A DNA stretch of 64,000 nt from Brevibacillus_H ginsengisoli (GTDB taxonomy: Bacteria > Bacillota > Bacilli > Brevibacillales > Brevibacillaceae), in the NCBI RefSeq assembly GCF_050113715.1, contig NZ_JBNJQR010000007.1:228545-292544 (forward strand), read 5' to 3'. The position numbers were made by a program, and so were the translations under genes. Under the pieces are notes generated by a model that was not told where the DNA came from, made no database searches, and worked only from the letters and a program-made list of their open reading frames with translations. How positions within the stretch are numbered: position 1 is the first letter of the stretch; every line of letters starts with the position of its first letter. Positions 34,338 to 42,272 of this stretch are shown here, one piece after another.

Positions 34338-35429
34338 TTACAGTTCAAGCGTAATCAATTCTTTTGGGAAAGTGGTCAGCACTTCAACACCTTCTTGGGT
34401 TACGAGGACATCATCTTCAATCCGTACCCCGCCGATCTGGGTATTATAGATTCCGGGCTCAATTGTAAAAACCATCCCTTCCACAAGCTCGCCTGGCGCT
34501 CGACCATGTACAGATGGATACTCATGGATTTCTAGCCCGATCCCGTGGCCTACCCTGTTAATGAAGTAATCGCCATATCCTTTCATCTCAATAACGCTTC
34601 TTGCTGCTCGATCTACTTGGGAGATCAAAGCATGAGGGCGTACCGCTTCAATGCCGCGTAGATTCGCTTCCAGCACCGTGTTATACATATCGGTGAGCAC
34701 ATCGTTCAGTTGACCGACGGCGAAGGTTCTGGTTAAGTCGGACGCATAGCCATTTACAAAAACTCCTGCGTCAATCAAAAGAACTTCACCATTTTGGATA
34801 ACATGATCTCCTGATTGCCCGTGTGGCATTCCCGCTTTTTTACCAGACAGTACGATGGTAGAGAACGAAGGGCCATCTGCTCCGAGCTTTTTCGTTTGGT
34901 ACTCCAACTCTGCCACGATGTCTCTTTCCGTAATTCCTTTTTTTACCTTGGGCAAAGTAAGCCTCAACGCTTCCTCCATCACCCAAATTGCGCGTCGAAT
35001 CGAGGTCAACTCGTCCTCATTTTTCACTTGTCGCATGTGGCGAATTGGTTCTTCCACGTCCACAACGCTCTTGGCATCCAATGCAGCCACAATGGCTCTA
35101 TAACTTCTGGCTGTGACATGCCCCAGCTCGAGACCTATTTGCTGGATAGTGGTTGGCATAAGACCTTTCAATACCTCATAGCTATCCTCTTCGTCCCCAT
35201 ATGTATGAATCTGGGTCACTTGCGAGGACTCAACCGCTTTATCTCTGTCCAGTTGCGGTATAAATAAGAAAGGTTCCTCGCCTTTTACCAACACAAGCGC
35301 CATAAAACGTTCGTGCGGGTCTGTATAAAAACCAGTCAGATAATAGACATTCTTGGGATGAGTGATCAGGACGGCATCCAGCCCTTTTGACTCCATGTAG
35401 GTATTCAAGCGTTTTCGTCTATCTAGCAT
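34338..35429 (-). CDS. M24 family Xaa-Pro peptidase (prolidase-like), 1
   Basis: A 363-residue pita-bread metallopeptidase with a creatinase-like N-terminal domain (1-130). The catalytic domain carries the metal ligands in LLIDAGVF, ASDLTRT, GHGIGLEIHE, FTIEPGIY and RIEDDVLV. It would cleave Xaa-Pro or Xaa-hydroxyproline dipeptides in the cytosol. It is the last gene of the EBP2-type catabolic operon, 30 bp after the ornithine-cyclodeaminase-family gene. That fits feeding free (hydroxy)proline from peptides into the pathway. Confidence 0.88.
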   Translation of the reverse strand: MLDRRKRLNTYMESKGLDAVLITHPKNVYYLTGFYTDPHERFMALVLVKGEEPFLFIPQLDRDKAVESSQVTQIHTYGDEEDSYEVLKGLMPTTIQQIGLELGHVTARSYRAIVAALDAKSVVDVEEPIRHMRQVKNEDELTSIRRAIWVMEEALRLTLPKVKKGITERDIVAELEYQTKKLGADGPSFSTIVLSGKKAGMPHGQSGDHVIQNGEVLLIDAGVFVNGYASDLTRTFAVGQLNDVLTDMYNTVLEANLRGIEAVRPHALISQVDRAARSVIEMKGYGDYFINRVGHGIGLEIHEYPSVHGRAPGELVEGMVFTIEPGIYNTQIGGVRIEDDVLVTQEGVEVLTTFPKELITLEL

Positions 35430-35459
35430 CTCTTTCCCTCTCTTATTGCCTTCAATTTT

Positions 35460-36446
35460 TTAGAATCGAACGTGTTGTCCTGCTCCTTGCTGCACGGCCT
35501 TGTCGTAAAGGAGTTTGGCAACGACTACATCCATCGTGGCGAGGCCCACGGACTTGAACAAGGTAATCTCCCCCATCCGTTCACGCCCCGGACTCCTACC
35601 CGCAACGATCTCACCTAGCTCAGCCTGTATCCGATCTTGGGTAAAAATCCCTTGCTCGATCGGTATCACAAAATCACCGGTCTCTTCCAGCGCGCCTTCC
35701 CTGGACTCCACAATGACTTTATCTGCCAGAGTGATTGCCTCCGTAGGCAACTCCCGCATGTGAGGACGATAAGCGCCGATTGAATTGATATGCATCCCGC
35801 GAGAAATGTTCTCCCCGGAAAAGACAGGATTCGTAGCACTCGTCGCAGTCACCAGAATATCTGCTCCCGATACCGCTTCGTCGGGGTCAGTCAACACGTG
35901 AATACGCAAGCCAGATGCGGCTCCTTGGGCGATCTCTTCCGCGAAAGCCTCCGCTTTTGCCTGACTTCTATTATAGAGACGAATCTCCCGAATGGGTCTG
36001 ACCGCCAGGATCGCATCCACAAGTCCGCTCGCCTGCGCACCTGTCCCGATAATCGTCAATCTGCTGGCGTCTGCTCTCGCCAGATGGCGTGTGGCAAGGC
36101 CCGAAGCCGCTCCTGTTCGCACGACGGTGAGATAGGACGCGTCCATCAATGCCAACGGTTCACCTGTCTCTGTATCGACAAGTATCATGACGCCATAGAT
36201 TGTTTTTTTGCCCAATTCGCTGTTCCTTGGAAAGACGGAGACCAGTTTCATCCCTAAGCTTTCTTTTCCTGCCACGTACGCAGGCATAAATAGCGAAAGA
36301 CCATCCGCCTCATCCACCGGGATATGGGTTCTCAGCGGTGTGACCGTGCGTTGTAGAGAATATTCCCGCAACGCTGCGGCAACCGCATCAATCGCTTCAT
36401 CCATGTTCATCAGATGACGTTGATCCTCTGCTGTCAATAGCAGCAT
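35460..36446 (-). CDS. Ornithine cyclodeaminase/mu-crystallin family, probable pyrroline-2-carboxylate reductase
   Basis: This ~328-residue protein has the family start LLTAEDQRHLMNMDEAIDAV, a Rossmann motif LTIIGTGAQASGLVDAIL, and the DILVTATSATNPVF and HINSIGAYRPHMRELP segments. Family members act as ornithine cyclodeaminases, ketimine reductases or Delta1-pyrroline-2-carboxylate reductases. In hydroxyproline loci the last role (from trans-3-hydroxyproline or D-proline) is usual, and I infer it here. The ATG at 36446 is 6 nt after AGGGGGA and preferred over the ATG at 36452, which touches it. Confidence 0.82.
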   Translation of the reverse strand: MLLLTAEDQRHLMNMDEAIDAVAAALREYSLQRTVTPLRTHIPVDEADGLSLFMPAYVAGKESLGMKLVSVFPRNSELGKKTIYGVMILVDTETGEPLALMDASYLTVVRTGAASGLATRHLARADASRLTIIGTGAQASGLVDAILAVRPIREIRLYNRSQAKAEAFAEEIAQGAASGLRIHVLTDPDEAVSGADILVTATSATNPVFSGENISRGMHINSIGAYRPHMRELPTEAITLADKVIVESREGALEETGDFVIPIEQGIFTQDRIQAELGEIVAGRSPGRERMGEITLFKSVGLATMDVVVAKLLYDKAVQQGAGQHVRF

Positions 36447-36470
36447 GTTCATTCCCCCTACCTTGTCTCG

Positions 36471-37475
36471 TTAACTGAGCAGGAAGCCACTTGCCAACGG
36501 GTCTGTCGGATCAACGACAAAATGATGCATTCCGGTTATATATGCCGTGCCTTCGATCAGGGGAATAACCGCATCATACGGACCTGCTTGAGTTGTTCCG
36601 ATTACTTTGGCAACAAATTGACTCCCTACAATCCCTTCATGAACGAATTGGGCACCTTCTTCCAGCAAACCGTGGTGATGCAAGGCGGCAATGCGGGCAG
36701 CCGTGCCTGTTCCGCATGGAGATCGATCGATCTGTTGGTCGGCAAAAATCGTCACATTCCGCAGATCCGACCCCGCTTCTCTCGGTTTATCGGAGAAAAT
36801 GACCCCGTAGATTCCCTTCAACTTCGGCTCCAATGGATGATGAACATCCATCTGCTCCTCGATCCGTTCTTTAATCGCTCGCCCCCACTCCTGCAAGGCA
36901 GGCAGCTGCGAAATCTCTACTTGAAGACCCAGATCCTCGGCTTGAACGATCGCATAGAAAGCACCGCCAAACGCAATATCAACGACTACCTCTCGTCCGT
37001 TAACCTCAAGAGAAAGATTGCTGTGCATGACAAACGAAGGAACATTTTCAAAAGCGACGGATGCGACTTCATCTCCATCCATCTGGGCATACGCGATGAT
37101 TTTTCCAGCCGGGCTGTCGATGACAATTCGCGGCCTTTCCCCTTTTACCTGCAAATATCCCGTTTCGATGGCCACCTTGACGATCGCGATAATCCCGTGA
37201 CCACACATGGTGCTGAAGCCTTCGTTATGCATAAACAACACACCGAAATCGGCGTCGGGACTAACCGGAGGGGTCATCACACAGCCATACATGCCGTGAT
37301 GCCCGCGAGGCTCAAACATCAACACTTGTCGGATATGATCCAATTCTTTGCGAAAGTATTCCCGCCGATCCAATATGGTTTCCCCTTGGAGCGGAGGGAG
37401 ACCGCCAGTAATGATCCGCAGCGGCTCCCCACCTGTATGGGCATCGATCGTGGTAATCAATTTGTTAACCTTCAT
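36471..37475 (-). CDS. Proline racemase family enzyme, 1 (hydroxyproline epimerase or proline racemase)
   Basis: 334 residues with both catalytic cysteines: MCGHG (about residue 91) and RSPCGTGT (about 255). In this family a Cys/Cys pair indicates a racemase or 4-hydroxyproline 2-epimerase, while dehydratases of trans-3-hydroxyproline carry Thr at the second site. It would convert L-hydroxyproline to cis-4-hydroxy-D-proline, or racemise proline. A second family member lies in the same operon at 39870, so they may divide substrates. GGAGGGATATATCGC precedes the ATG. Confidence 0.87.
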   Translation of the reverse strand: MKVNKLITTIDAHTGGEPLRIITGGLPPLQGETILDRREYFRKELDHIRQVLMFEPRGHHGMYGCVMTPPVSPDADFGVLFMHNEGFSTMCGHGIIAIVKVAIETGYLQVKGERPRIVIDSPAGKIIAYAQMDGDEVASVAFENVPSFVMHSNLSLEVNGREVVVDIAFGGAFYAIVQAEDLGLQVEISQLPALQEWGRAIKERIEEQMDVHHPLEPKLKGIYGVIFSDKPREAGSDLRNVTIFADQQIDRSPCGTGTAARIAALHHHGLLEEGAQFVHEGIVGSQFVAKVIGTTQAGPYDAVIPLIEGTAYITGMHHFVVDPTDPLASGFLLS

Positions 37476-37502
37476 GCGATATATCCCTCCAATATGTCCT
37501 TT

Positions 37503-38939
37503 TTACAGGGTGTATTTGATTGCGCAGGTTTTGATCTCGCTATAAAAATCAAGAGCGGTTTGCCCCTGTTCACGTGTATGAGAGCTGGAGAATTTCATGC
37601 CGCCAAAAGGAGCCTGGTACTCGACCCCTGCTGTTTCCTGATTAACCCGAACCATCCCCGCCTCTGCTTCCTCCAAGAAACGATGGGCTTTTGACAGGTC
37701 ACGAGTAAACATCGAGGCACTCAATCCGAAAACAGTCTGATTGCACAGGTCGATCGAATGTTCAAAATCATCCGCCTCCAGAATAGCGGCCACCGGGCCA
37801 AAAATCTCTTCTTGAACCAGCGCGTGATCTGCCGCCAACCCTTTTACAACCAGCGGACGGATATAGTACCCCTCTTGCTCTGGGCATCCTGGTGTCTCGG
37901 CAACAACAATTCCCTGTTCTCTTGCCAAATTCTCATATCCATTCACCGCACGGAATTGATCCGCTGAGGCTACTGGACCGAGATAGGCGGCTGGATCGAG
38001 GGCTGGAGCCAAGATAATGGACTTCATCGCCAACTGCAATTTCTCCTCAAAAGCTGGAAGGATTCCGCGTTCGACAATGATCCGACTGGTCGCTGTGCAT
38101 TTTTGACCAGCGGAACGAAAGGCGCCGCTGATCACCATTGGGATAATTTTATCCAGATCAGCGTCGTTCAGAACGATTGCGGCGTTCTTGCCTCCCATCT
38201 CTGTCTGGTACTTGATATTTTGTTTGGCGCATAACGAAGCGATATTGGTACCAGTCGCTGTTGAGCCTGTAAAACTAATCGCATTGACGCCTGTTTGTTC
38301 CAACAATGCGTTACCAATGGTTCTTCCCTTGCCGATTACCAGGTTGATCACGCCAGCCGGCAGTCCCGCTTCAGCGAAGATTTCGGCCATACGAGTTGCG
38401 GTCAATGACGCATATTCGGCTGGTTTCCAAATGACTGTATTGCCGCAGATCAAGGCAGGAGCTATTTTCCAGATTGGGATGGCCACCGGAAAGTTCCACG
38501 GCGTGATGATTCCCACTACACCCAAGGGAACCCGCTTGGTATATTGCAGAACGTCTGTATCATTGGACGGAATGACACTCCCGTTCGCCCGAACCCCTTC
38601 AGCCGCATAGTAGCGAAGGAGATTGACTCCCCTCATCACTTCACCGCGCATTTCGGTGATCGGTTTGCCCATTTCTGTACTGGCTAAGACGGCCAAATCG
38701 TTTAGATGAGTCTCCAAAGCCGCGGCCATTCGAAACAAATATTCTCCACGCGCCGCACCTGTGAGTTTTTTCCAAGATTGCAATGCAATTCGAGCTGCTT
38801 GGCCTGCCTGCAAGACATGGCTGGTGTCTGAACAATGCAGCACCCCTACCTCTTCTCGAATAGCCGATGGATTCTTGACGACAACCTGTTCATTTTGCGG
38901 AGTGATCCATTCTCCGCCAATCCAGTTTTTGCTCTCCAT
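37503..38939 (-). CDS. Aldehyde dehydrogenase, probable 2-oxoglutarate semialdehyde dehydrogenase
   Basis: This ~478-residue ALDH has the catalytic Glu in YQTEMGGKNAAIVL and Cys in AGQKCTATSRI. Its C-terminal half (GMVRVNQETAGVEYQAPFGGMKFSS) resembles KGSA and related ALDHs more than the betaine-type ALDHs elsewhere in the window. It would oxidise 2-oxoglutarate semialdehyde to 2-oxoglutarate, the last step of hydroxyproline breakdown. The ATG at 38939 follows GGGAGG at good spacing. The longer frame to 39023 overlaps the DapA-family gene and is rejected. Confidence 0.87.
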   Translation of the reverse strand: MESKNWIGGEWITPQNEQVVVKNPSAIREEVGVLHCSDTSHVLQAGQAARIALQSWKKLTGAARGEYLFRMAAALETHLNDLAVLASTEMGKPITEMRGEVMRGVNLLRYYAAEGVRANGSVIPSNDTDVLQYTKRVPLGVVGIITPWNFPVAIPIWKIAPALICGNTVIWKPAEYASLTATRMAEIFAEAGLPAGVINLVIGKGRTIGNALLEQTGVNAISFTGSTATGTNIASLCAKQNIKYQTEMGGKNAAIVLNDADLDKIIPMVISGAFRSAGQKCTATSRIIVERGILPAFEEKLQLAMKSIILAPALDPAAYLGPVASADQFRAVNGYENLAREQGIVVAETPGCPEQEGYYIRPLVVKGLAADHALVQEEIFGPVAAILEADDFEHSIDLCNQTVFGLSASMFTRDLSKAHRFLEEAEAGMVRVNQETAGVEYQAPFGGMKFSSSHTREQGQTALDFYSEIKTCAIKYTL

Positions 38940-38961
38940 GTTCTTGCCTCCCTGATTCGTG

Positions 38962-39837
38962 TTATTCTTTTCCGACAGCGAACTCATAAGCCTCGCGAAT
39001 CTTCGCGTAATCGGCTTCAGCAAGTGGGAGTCTTGGCGGACGAGTTGGACCTACAGGGAAACCGGCCAGCTCCATCATGTATTTGATCGCTTGAACGAGT
39101 TGAGGGCTGGCGTCGAAGCGATAGAGCGGAAGCATGCGACGATAGATGGCGAGCGCTTCTTCCAGCTTACCTTCACGAGCAAGGCGGAAAATTTCTACCC
39201 CTTCCTTAGGCAAGGCGTTTGGTACACCGGAAATCCAGCCTGTCGCTCCGACCATCGGACCTTCCATCGCCAGGTTGTCTACGCCCACCATGACTTCGAG
39301 ATTGGTTTTTGCAAGAATTTCGTGCATACGGCGAACATCACCCGAGAACTCCTTGACCGCTACGATATTCTCGATCTTGGACAGCTTCACCAACAGATCG
39401 GGCGTCAGGTCTGTTTTGTAATCATGCGGGTTATTGTAGGCGATAATCGGGAGCCCTACAGAGGCAAGCGCTTCATAATGAGCGATGATCTCGTTTTCCC
39501 GCGGATTATAGTTGATCGGCGGCAAAGCCATGATCCCTTGAGCACCAGCCTCCTTGGCATGGCGTACCCAGCCTACTGCCTGCTGCGTGCTAGGCGCACC
39601 GGAACCGACGACGACAGGAACTCGTCCTGCTGTGGCCTCGACTACCGTCTCTACCACTTTGGCCCTTTCTTCCGCTGTCAGGGAGGCATATTCTCCAAGT
39701 GATCCGCATGGAATCAATCCCTGTGCTCCTTGATCAATCAACCAGTCGCAAAGCTCATGAAGACGCTTGTAATCTACCTCGAATTCGTTGGTAAACGGTG
39801 TAACCAATGCGATATAAACTCCTTCAAAACGTGCCAT
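38962..39837 (-). CDS. DapA-family lyase/deaminase (hydroxyproline pathway)
   Basis: A 291-residue TIM barrel of the N-acetylneuraminate lyase / dihydrodipicolinate synthase family. It has the Schiff-base lysine in NIVAVKEFSGD, the catalytic tyrosine in PIIAYNNP and PCGSLGEYASLT near the N-terminus. In hydroxyproline operons this family supplies the Delta1-pyrroline-4-hydroxy-2-carboxylate deaminase that yields 2-oxoglutarate semialdehyde, and the ALDH gene immediately downstream supports this. GAGAGGAG precedes the ATG. Confidence 0.87.
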   Translation of the reverse strand: MARFEGVYIALVTPFTNEFEVDYKRLHELCDWLIDQGAQGLIPCGSLGEYASLTAEERAKVVETVVEATAGRVPVVVGSGAPSTQQAVGWVRHAKEAGAQGIMALPPINYNPRENEIIAHYEALASVGLPIIAYNNPHDYKTDLTPDLLVKLSKIENIVAVKEFSGDVRRMHEILAKTNLEVMVGVDNLAMEGPMVGATGWISGVPNALPKEGVEIFRLAREGKLEEALAIYRRMLPLYRFDASPQLVQAIKYMMELAGFPVGPTRPPRLPLAEADYAKIREAYEFAVGKE

Positions 39838-39869
39838 AGTTGTATTCTCCTCTCAAATGGTTTGATTTT

Positions 39870-40898
39870 TTACTCGTGGTCTTCAGCGGGAGGAATAAGC
39901 AAAAACCCTTCCGCCAATTCATCTTCCGGATTGTAGAAAAAGCTGTGCATGCCCATTAGCCAAGCGGAGCCGCTGATCTGCGTCACGACGGCTGGCAAGT
40001 CGCCTACCATTGTCTGCTCGAGCACCTGTCCATGAAACAAAGACCCGACAATGCTCTCGTGAATGAACTCCTCGCCCAAGTCTATTTCTCCTTTGGCCAT
40101 CAGGACGGCCAGCTTGGCGGAGGTTCCTGTACCGCATGGAGAGCGGTCAATTCCTCCCGGAGGCACGACTACCGTATTTTTCACGTGAGCCTTCGGATGA
40201 GTCGGATCCGTATAGAACTCCACATGGGTCACACCTTGAATGAACGGGTATTCGGGATGGACCACCTTGATGTGGTGATTGATGGCCTGACGGATACGTA
40301 CTGCTGTTTCCACTACCTTGGAGGCATTTTGCGGGATCAGTTCCAATCCGAGCTTCCGCGCATCGGTAATCGCATAGAAGTTTCCGCCATAGGCTATATC
40401 ACAGGTAACCGTTCCTAGCGCTTCAACCTCAACGGAAACCTCTTGTTCGTATACGAATGCCGGAATATTGCGGAAACTGACCTGCTTGGCCTTGCCGTTC
40501 TCCACGTCGATCCGCGCCTCAACCAGTCCGGCTGGCGTATCCAGCTTCAACGTGGTTACGGGTTCCACGACTGGAATCATCTCCGTCTCCACCAATGCGG
40601 TACAGAACCCGATCGTGTCATGACCGCACATCGGCAGATAGCCACCTGTCTCTATGTAGATCACACCGACATCAGCCCCGGGATGACACGGCTCCAGCAG
40701 TAGGGCTCCAGACATCACTTCATGTCCTCGTGGCTCGAACATCAGCAACCGCCTTATCCAGTCATGCTCCTGTTTCATCTGAAGCATGTTTTCCGCCATG
40801 GTCTTTCCGGTTAGCTTAGGCAATCCAGAAATGACCGTTCGGGTGGGGTTTCCTCCCGTATGCGTATCGATGGTTTGAAAAATCTTGCGCGTTCTCAT
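39870..40898 (-). CDS. Proline racemase family enzyme, 2
   Basis: 342 residues with the Cys/Cys pair in GYLPMCGHDTIGF and DRSPCGTGTSAK, close to the proline racemase and 4-hydroxyproline 2-epimerase signatures. It overlaps the flavoprotein gene stop by 4 bp (ATGA), so expression is tightly coupled with the enzyme that would oxidise the D-isomer. This makes it the best candidate for the hydroxyproline 2-epimerase of the operon. The other copy at 36471 may act on proline. Confidence 0.87.
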   Translation of the reverse strand: MRTRKIFQTIDTHTGGNPTRTVISGLPKLTGKTMAENMLQMKQEHDWIRRLLMFEPRGHEVMSGALLLEPCHPGADVGVIYIETGGYLPMCGHDTIGFCTALVETEMIPVVEPVTTLKLDTPAGLVEARIDVENGKAKQVSFRNIPAFVYEQEVSVEVEALGTVTCDIAYGGNFYAITDARKLGLELIPQNASKVVETAVRIRQAINHHIKVVHPEYPFIQGVTHVEFYTDPTHPKAHVKNTVVVPPGGIDRSPCGTGTSAKLAVLMAKGEIDLGEEFIHESIVGSLFHGQVLEQTMVGDLPAVVTQISGSAWLMGMHSFFYNPEDELAEGFLLIPPAEDHE

Positions 40899-42085
40899 CC
40901 TTTTACCCCCTCTAACTGAAAGCGCTCATAACGAAGCGGCTCTGTCGGGATGATCGTCTCGCTTTGACCACTCAACATTTCGGACATCAGCTTCCCGGTG
41001 ACAGCCGCCAAACTGATTCCATCTCCTTCGTGGCCGGCCGCAATGAAGAATCCCGGGACTTCCTTAACAGCTGACACGATTGGCAAATGATCCTGCGTCC
41101 ACGGCCGCAATCCAGCATACGTACGAATCAGATTGAAGTCGGCCAGTTTGGGATAAAAGCGGAGCATTCTGCGAGCCATACAGCGTATAACCTCCATGTC
41201 CACTCGGGTGTCGAATCCGACGAATTGCCTTGAGCTGCCAATCAAAAAGTTCTGACTCTCCGTTGGTTCAAACACGAGAGCGACTCCATACTTCTCGGTC
41301 TCTTCATCCACTTTTCGCGTGCCGCCGAATTTGGAGAGCAAGTAACCAAACTCCATGACCTTGCGCAATCCAACCGGAACCTGTCGGGAAGCAACGATTA
41401 AGTGCCCTTTCCGCGGAGCAATTGGAATATCGAGACCCAGCATCTGCCCAATGTGCGGCGCCCAAACGCCCGCAGCATTCACCACTTGTTTCGCGGTCCA
41501 GTCTCCATTGGTCGTATCCAGTCGAAAATTGCCATCTGCGGGATTTTTGCTTACAGCCTTCACCTCTGTCCGCTGAACAATCCTTGCTCCGTGCTTCTTG
41601 GCCCCATCAAACAAGGCGTAAGTAAGCAAGTACGGATTGACGGTTGAGTCGGTTGCGCATTCTAACCCGCCAAGCAGGTCGTCTGCGAAAAAGGGCGACT
41701 CCTGCCGAATGTCGGAACGATCCAACATGCGAAAGGCAAGCCCCGCTCTTTTCTGTTTTTGCACCCACTCCTCGGCAGCGGACATTTCCTCCTCTGTTTC
41801 GCATACAAGAATGCTGCCCGGTGCTCGGTATTCGAACGAATGATCAAGCTCCCGGCTTAGCTGGTCAACCAGTTCCTGGCTTTTTAGCGACATCTGACTG
41901 TCAAATCCGGGGTCTTTATCGATTGCGAGAATGTTGCCGTCACAGCGAGAGGACGTGCCACCGGCCAGTTCTCCCCGCTCCAATACGGTTACCTGCATCC
42001 CCGCTTTTGCCGTGTAGTAGGCAATAGCTCCCCCGATAATTCCGCCACCAATGACGATCACTTCAGCATGCGATTGACTACTCAT
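40895..42085 (-). CDS. FAD-dependent D-amino-acid (D-hydroxyproline) dehydrogenase/oxidase
   Basis: A 396-residue DAO-family flavoprotein with the dinucleotide motif VIVIGGGIIGGAIAYYTAKAG, RCDGNILAIDKDP, VVNAAGVWAP and the C-terminal FFIAAGHEGDGISLAAVTGK. It should oxidise cis-4-hydroxy-D-proline to Delta1-pyrroline-4-hydroxy-2-carboxylate. Heteromeric D-hydroxyproline dehydrogenases also use a BFD-type and a 2Fe-2S subunit, which may be the products of 52187-53997. The start at 42085 follows AAGGGAGAG. The frame upstream runs through the sigma-54 promoter. Confidence 0.87.
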   Translation of the reverse strand: MSSQSHAEVIVIGGGIIGGAIAYYTAKAGMQVTVLERGELAGGTSSRCDGNILAIDKDPGFDSQMSLKSQELVDQLSRELDHSFEYRAPGSILVCETEEEMSAAEEWVQKQKRAGLAFRMLDRSDIRQESPFFADDLLGGLECATDSTVNPYLLTYALFDGAKKHGARIVQRTEVKAVSKNPADGNFRLDTTNGDWTAKQVVNAAGVWAPHIGQMLGLDIPIAPRKGHLIVASRQVPVGLRKVMEFGYLLSKFGGTRKVDEETEKYGVALVFEPTESQNFLIGSSRQFVGFDTRVDMEVIRCMARRMLRFYPKLADFNLIRTYAGLRPWTQDHLPIVSAVKEVPGFFIAAGHEGDGISLAAVTGKLMSEMLSGQSETIIPTEPLRYERFQLEGVKG

Positions 42086-42134
42086 GGTTGACTCTCCCTT
42101 AAATGCGTTTTTTCCATGCTCCACCTTCCTACAT

Positions 42135-42151
42135 TGCAAGCTATGTGCCAA
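42135..42151 (-). promoter_or_regulatory. Sigma-54 promoter of the hydroxyproline operon
   Basis: On the minus strand the sequence reads TTGGCACATAGCTTGCA, with GG and GC 10 bp apart, a near-consensus element. It should drive the seven-gene unit from 42085 to 34338. EBP2-type enhancers lie 30-97 bp upstream. Confidence 0.92.
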
Positions 42152-42180
42152 TCCTTAAAACAGGGCTTTCCCCTTCATTC

Positions 42181-42198
42181 TGTCTAAAAAAATTGACA
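42181..42198. promoter_or_regulatory. Candidate EBP2 enhancer, distal half of tandem pair
   Basis: TGTCTAAAAAAATTGACA is an 18-bp dyad (TGTC-N10-GACA). It overlaps the -35 of the EBP2 gene promoter and resembles sites at 42231, 50581 and 50614. Confidence 0.6.
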
Positions 42199-42220
42199 CT
42201 ACTAGCAGGAAGTGTATAAT
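42193..42220 (+). promoter_or_regulatory. Sigma-A promoter of the EBP2 gene
   Basis: TTGACA (42193-42198) and TATAAT (42215-42220) are perfect boxes separated by 16 bp. The flanking TGT-N12-ACA sites overlap the -35 and lie downstream of the -10, so EBP2 may repress its own gene. Confidence 0.8.
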
Positions 42221-42230
42221 ACTTAGGAAA

Positions 42231-42248
42231 TGTATAAATATTTGGACA
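42231..42248. promoter_or_regulatory. Candidate EBP2 enhancer, strong copy
   Basis: TGTATAAATATTTGGACA is an 18-bp quasi-palindrome with 14 of 18 symmetric positions. It matches TGTATAAAAATCTGGACA at 50614-50631 in 16 of 18 positions. Both lie 60-80 bp upstream of sigma-54 promoters. Confidence 0.72.
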
Positions 42249-42272
42249 TTATTATCACGTGGAGGGATTCGC

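Noticed and set aside
36522..37694. 390-codon open frame on the plus strand
   Set aside because: It is antisense to the well-supported proline racemase gene, has no ribosome site and its peptide has no recognisable domain.
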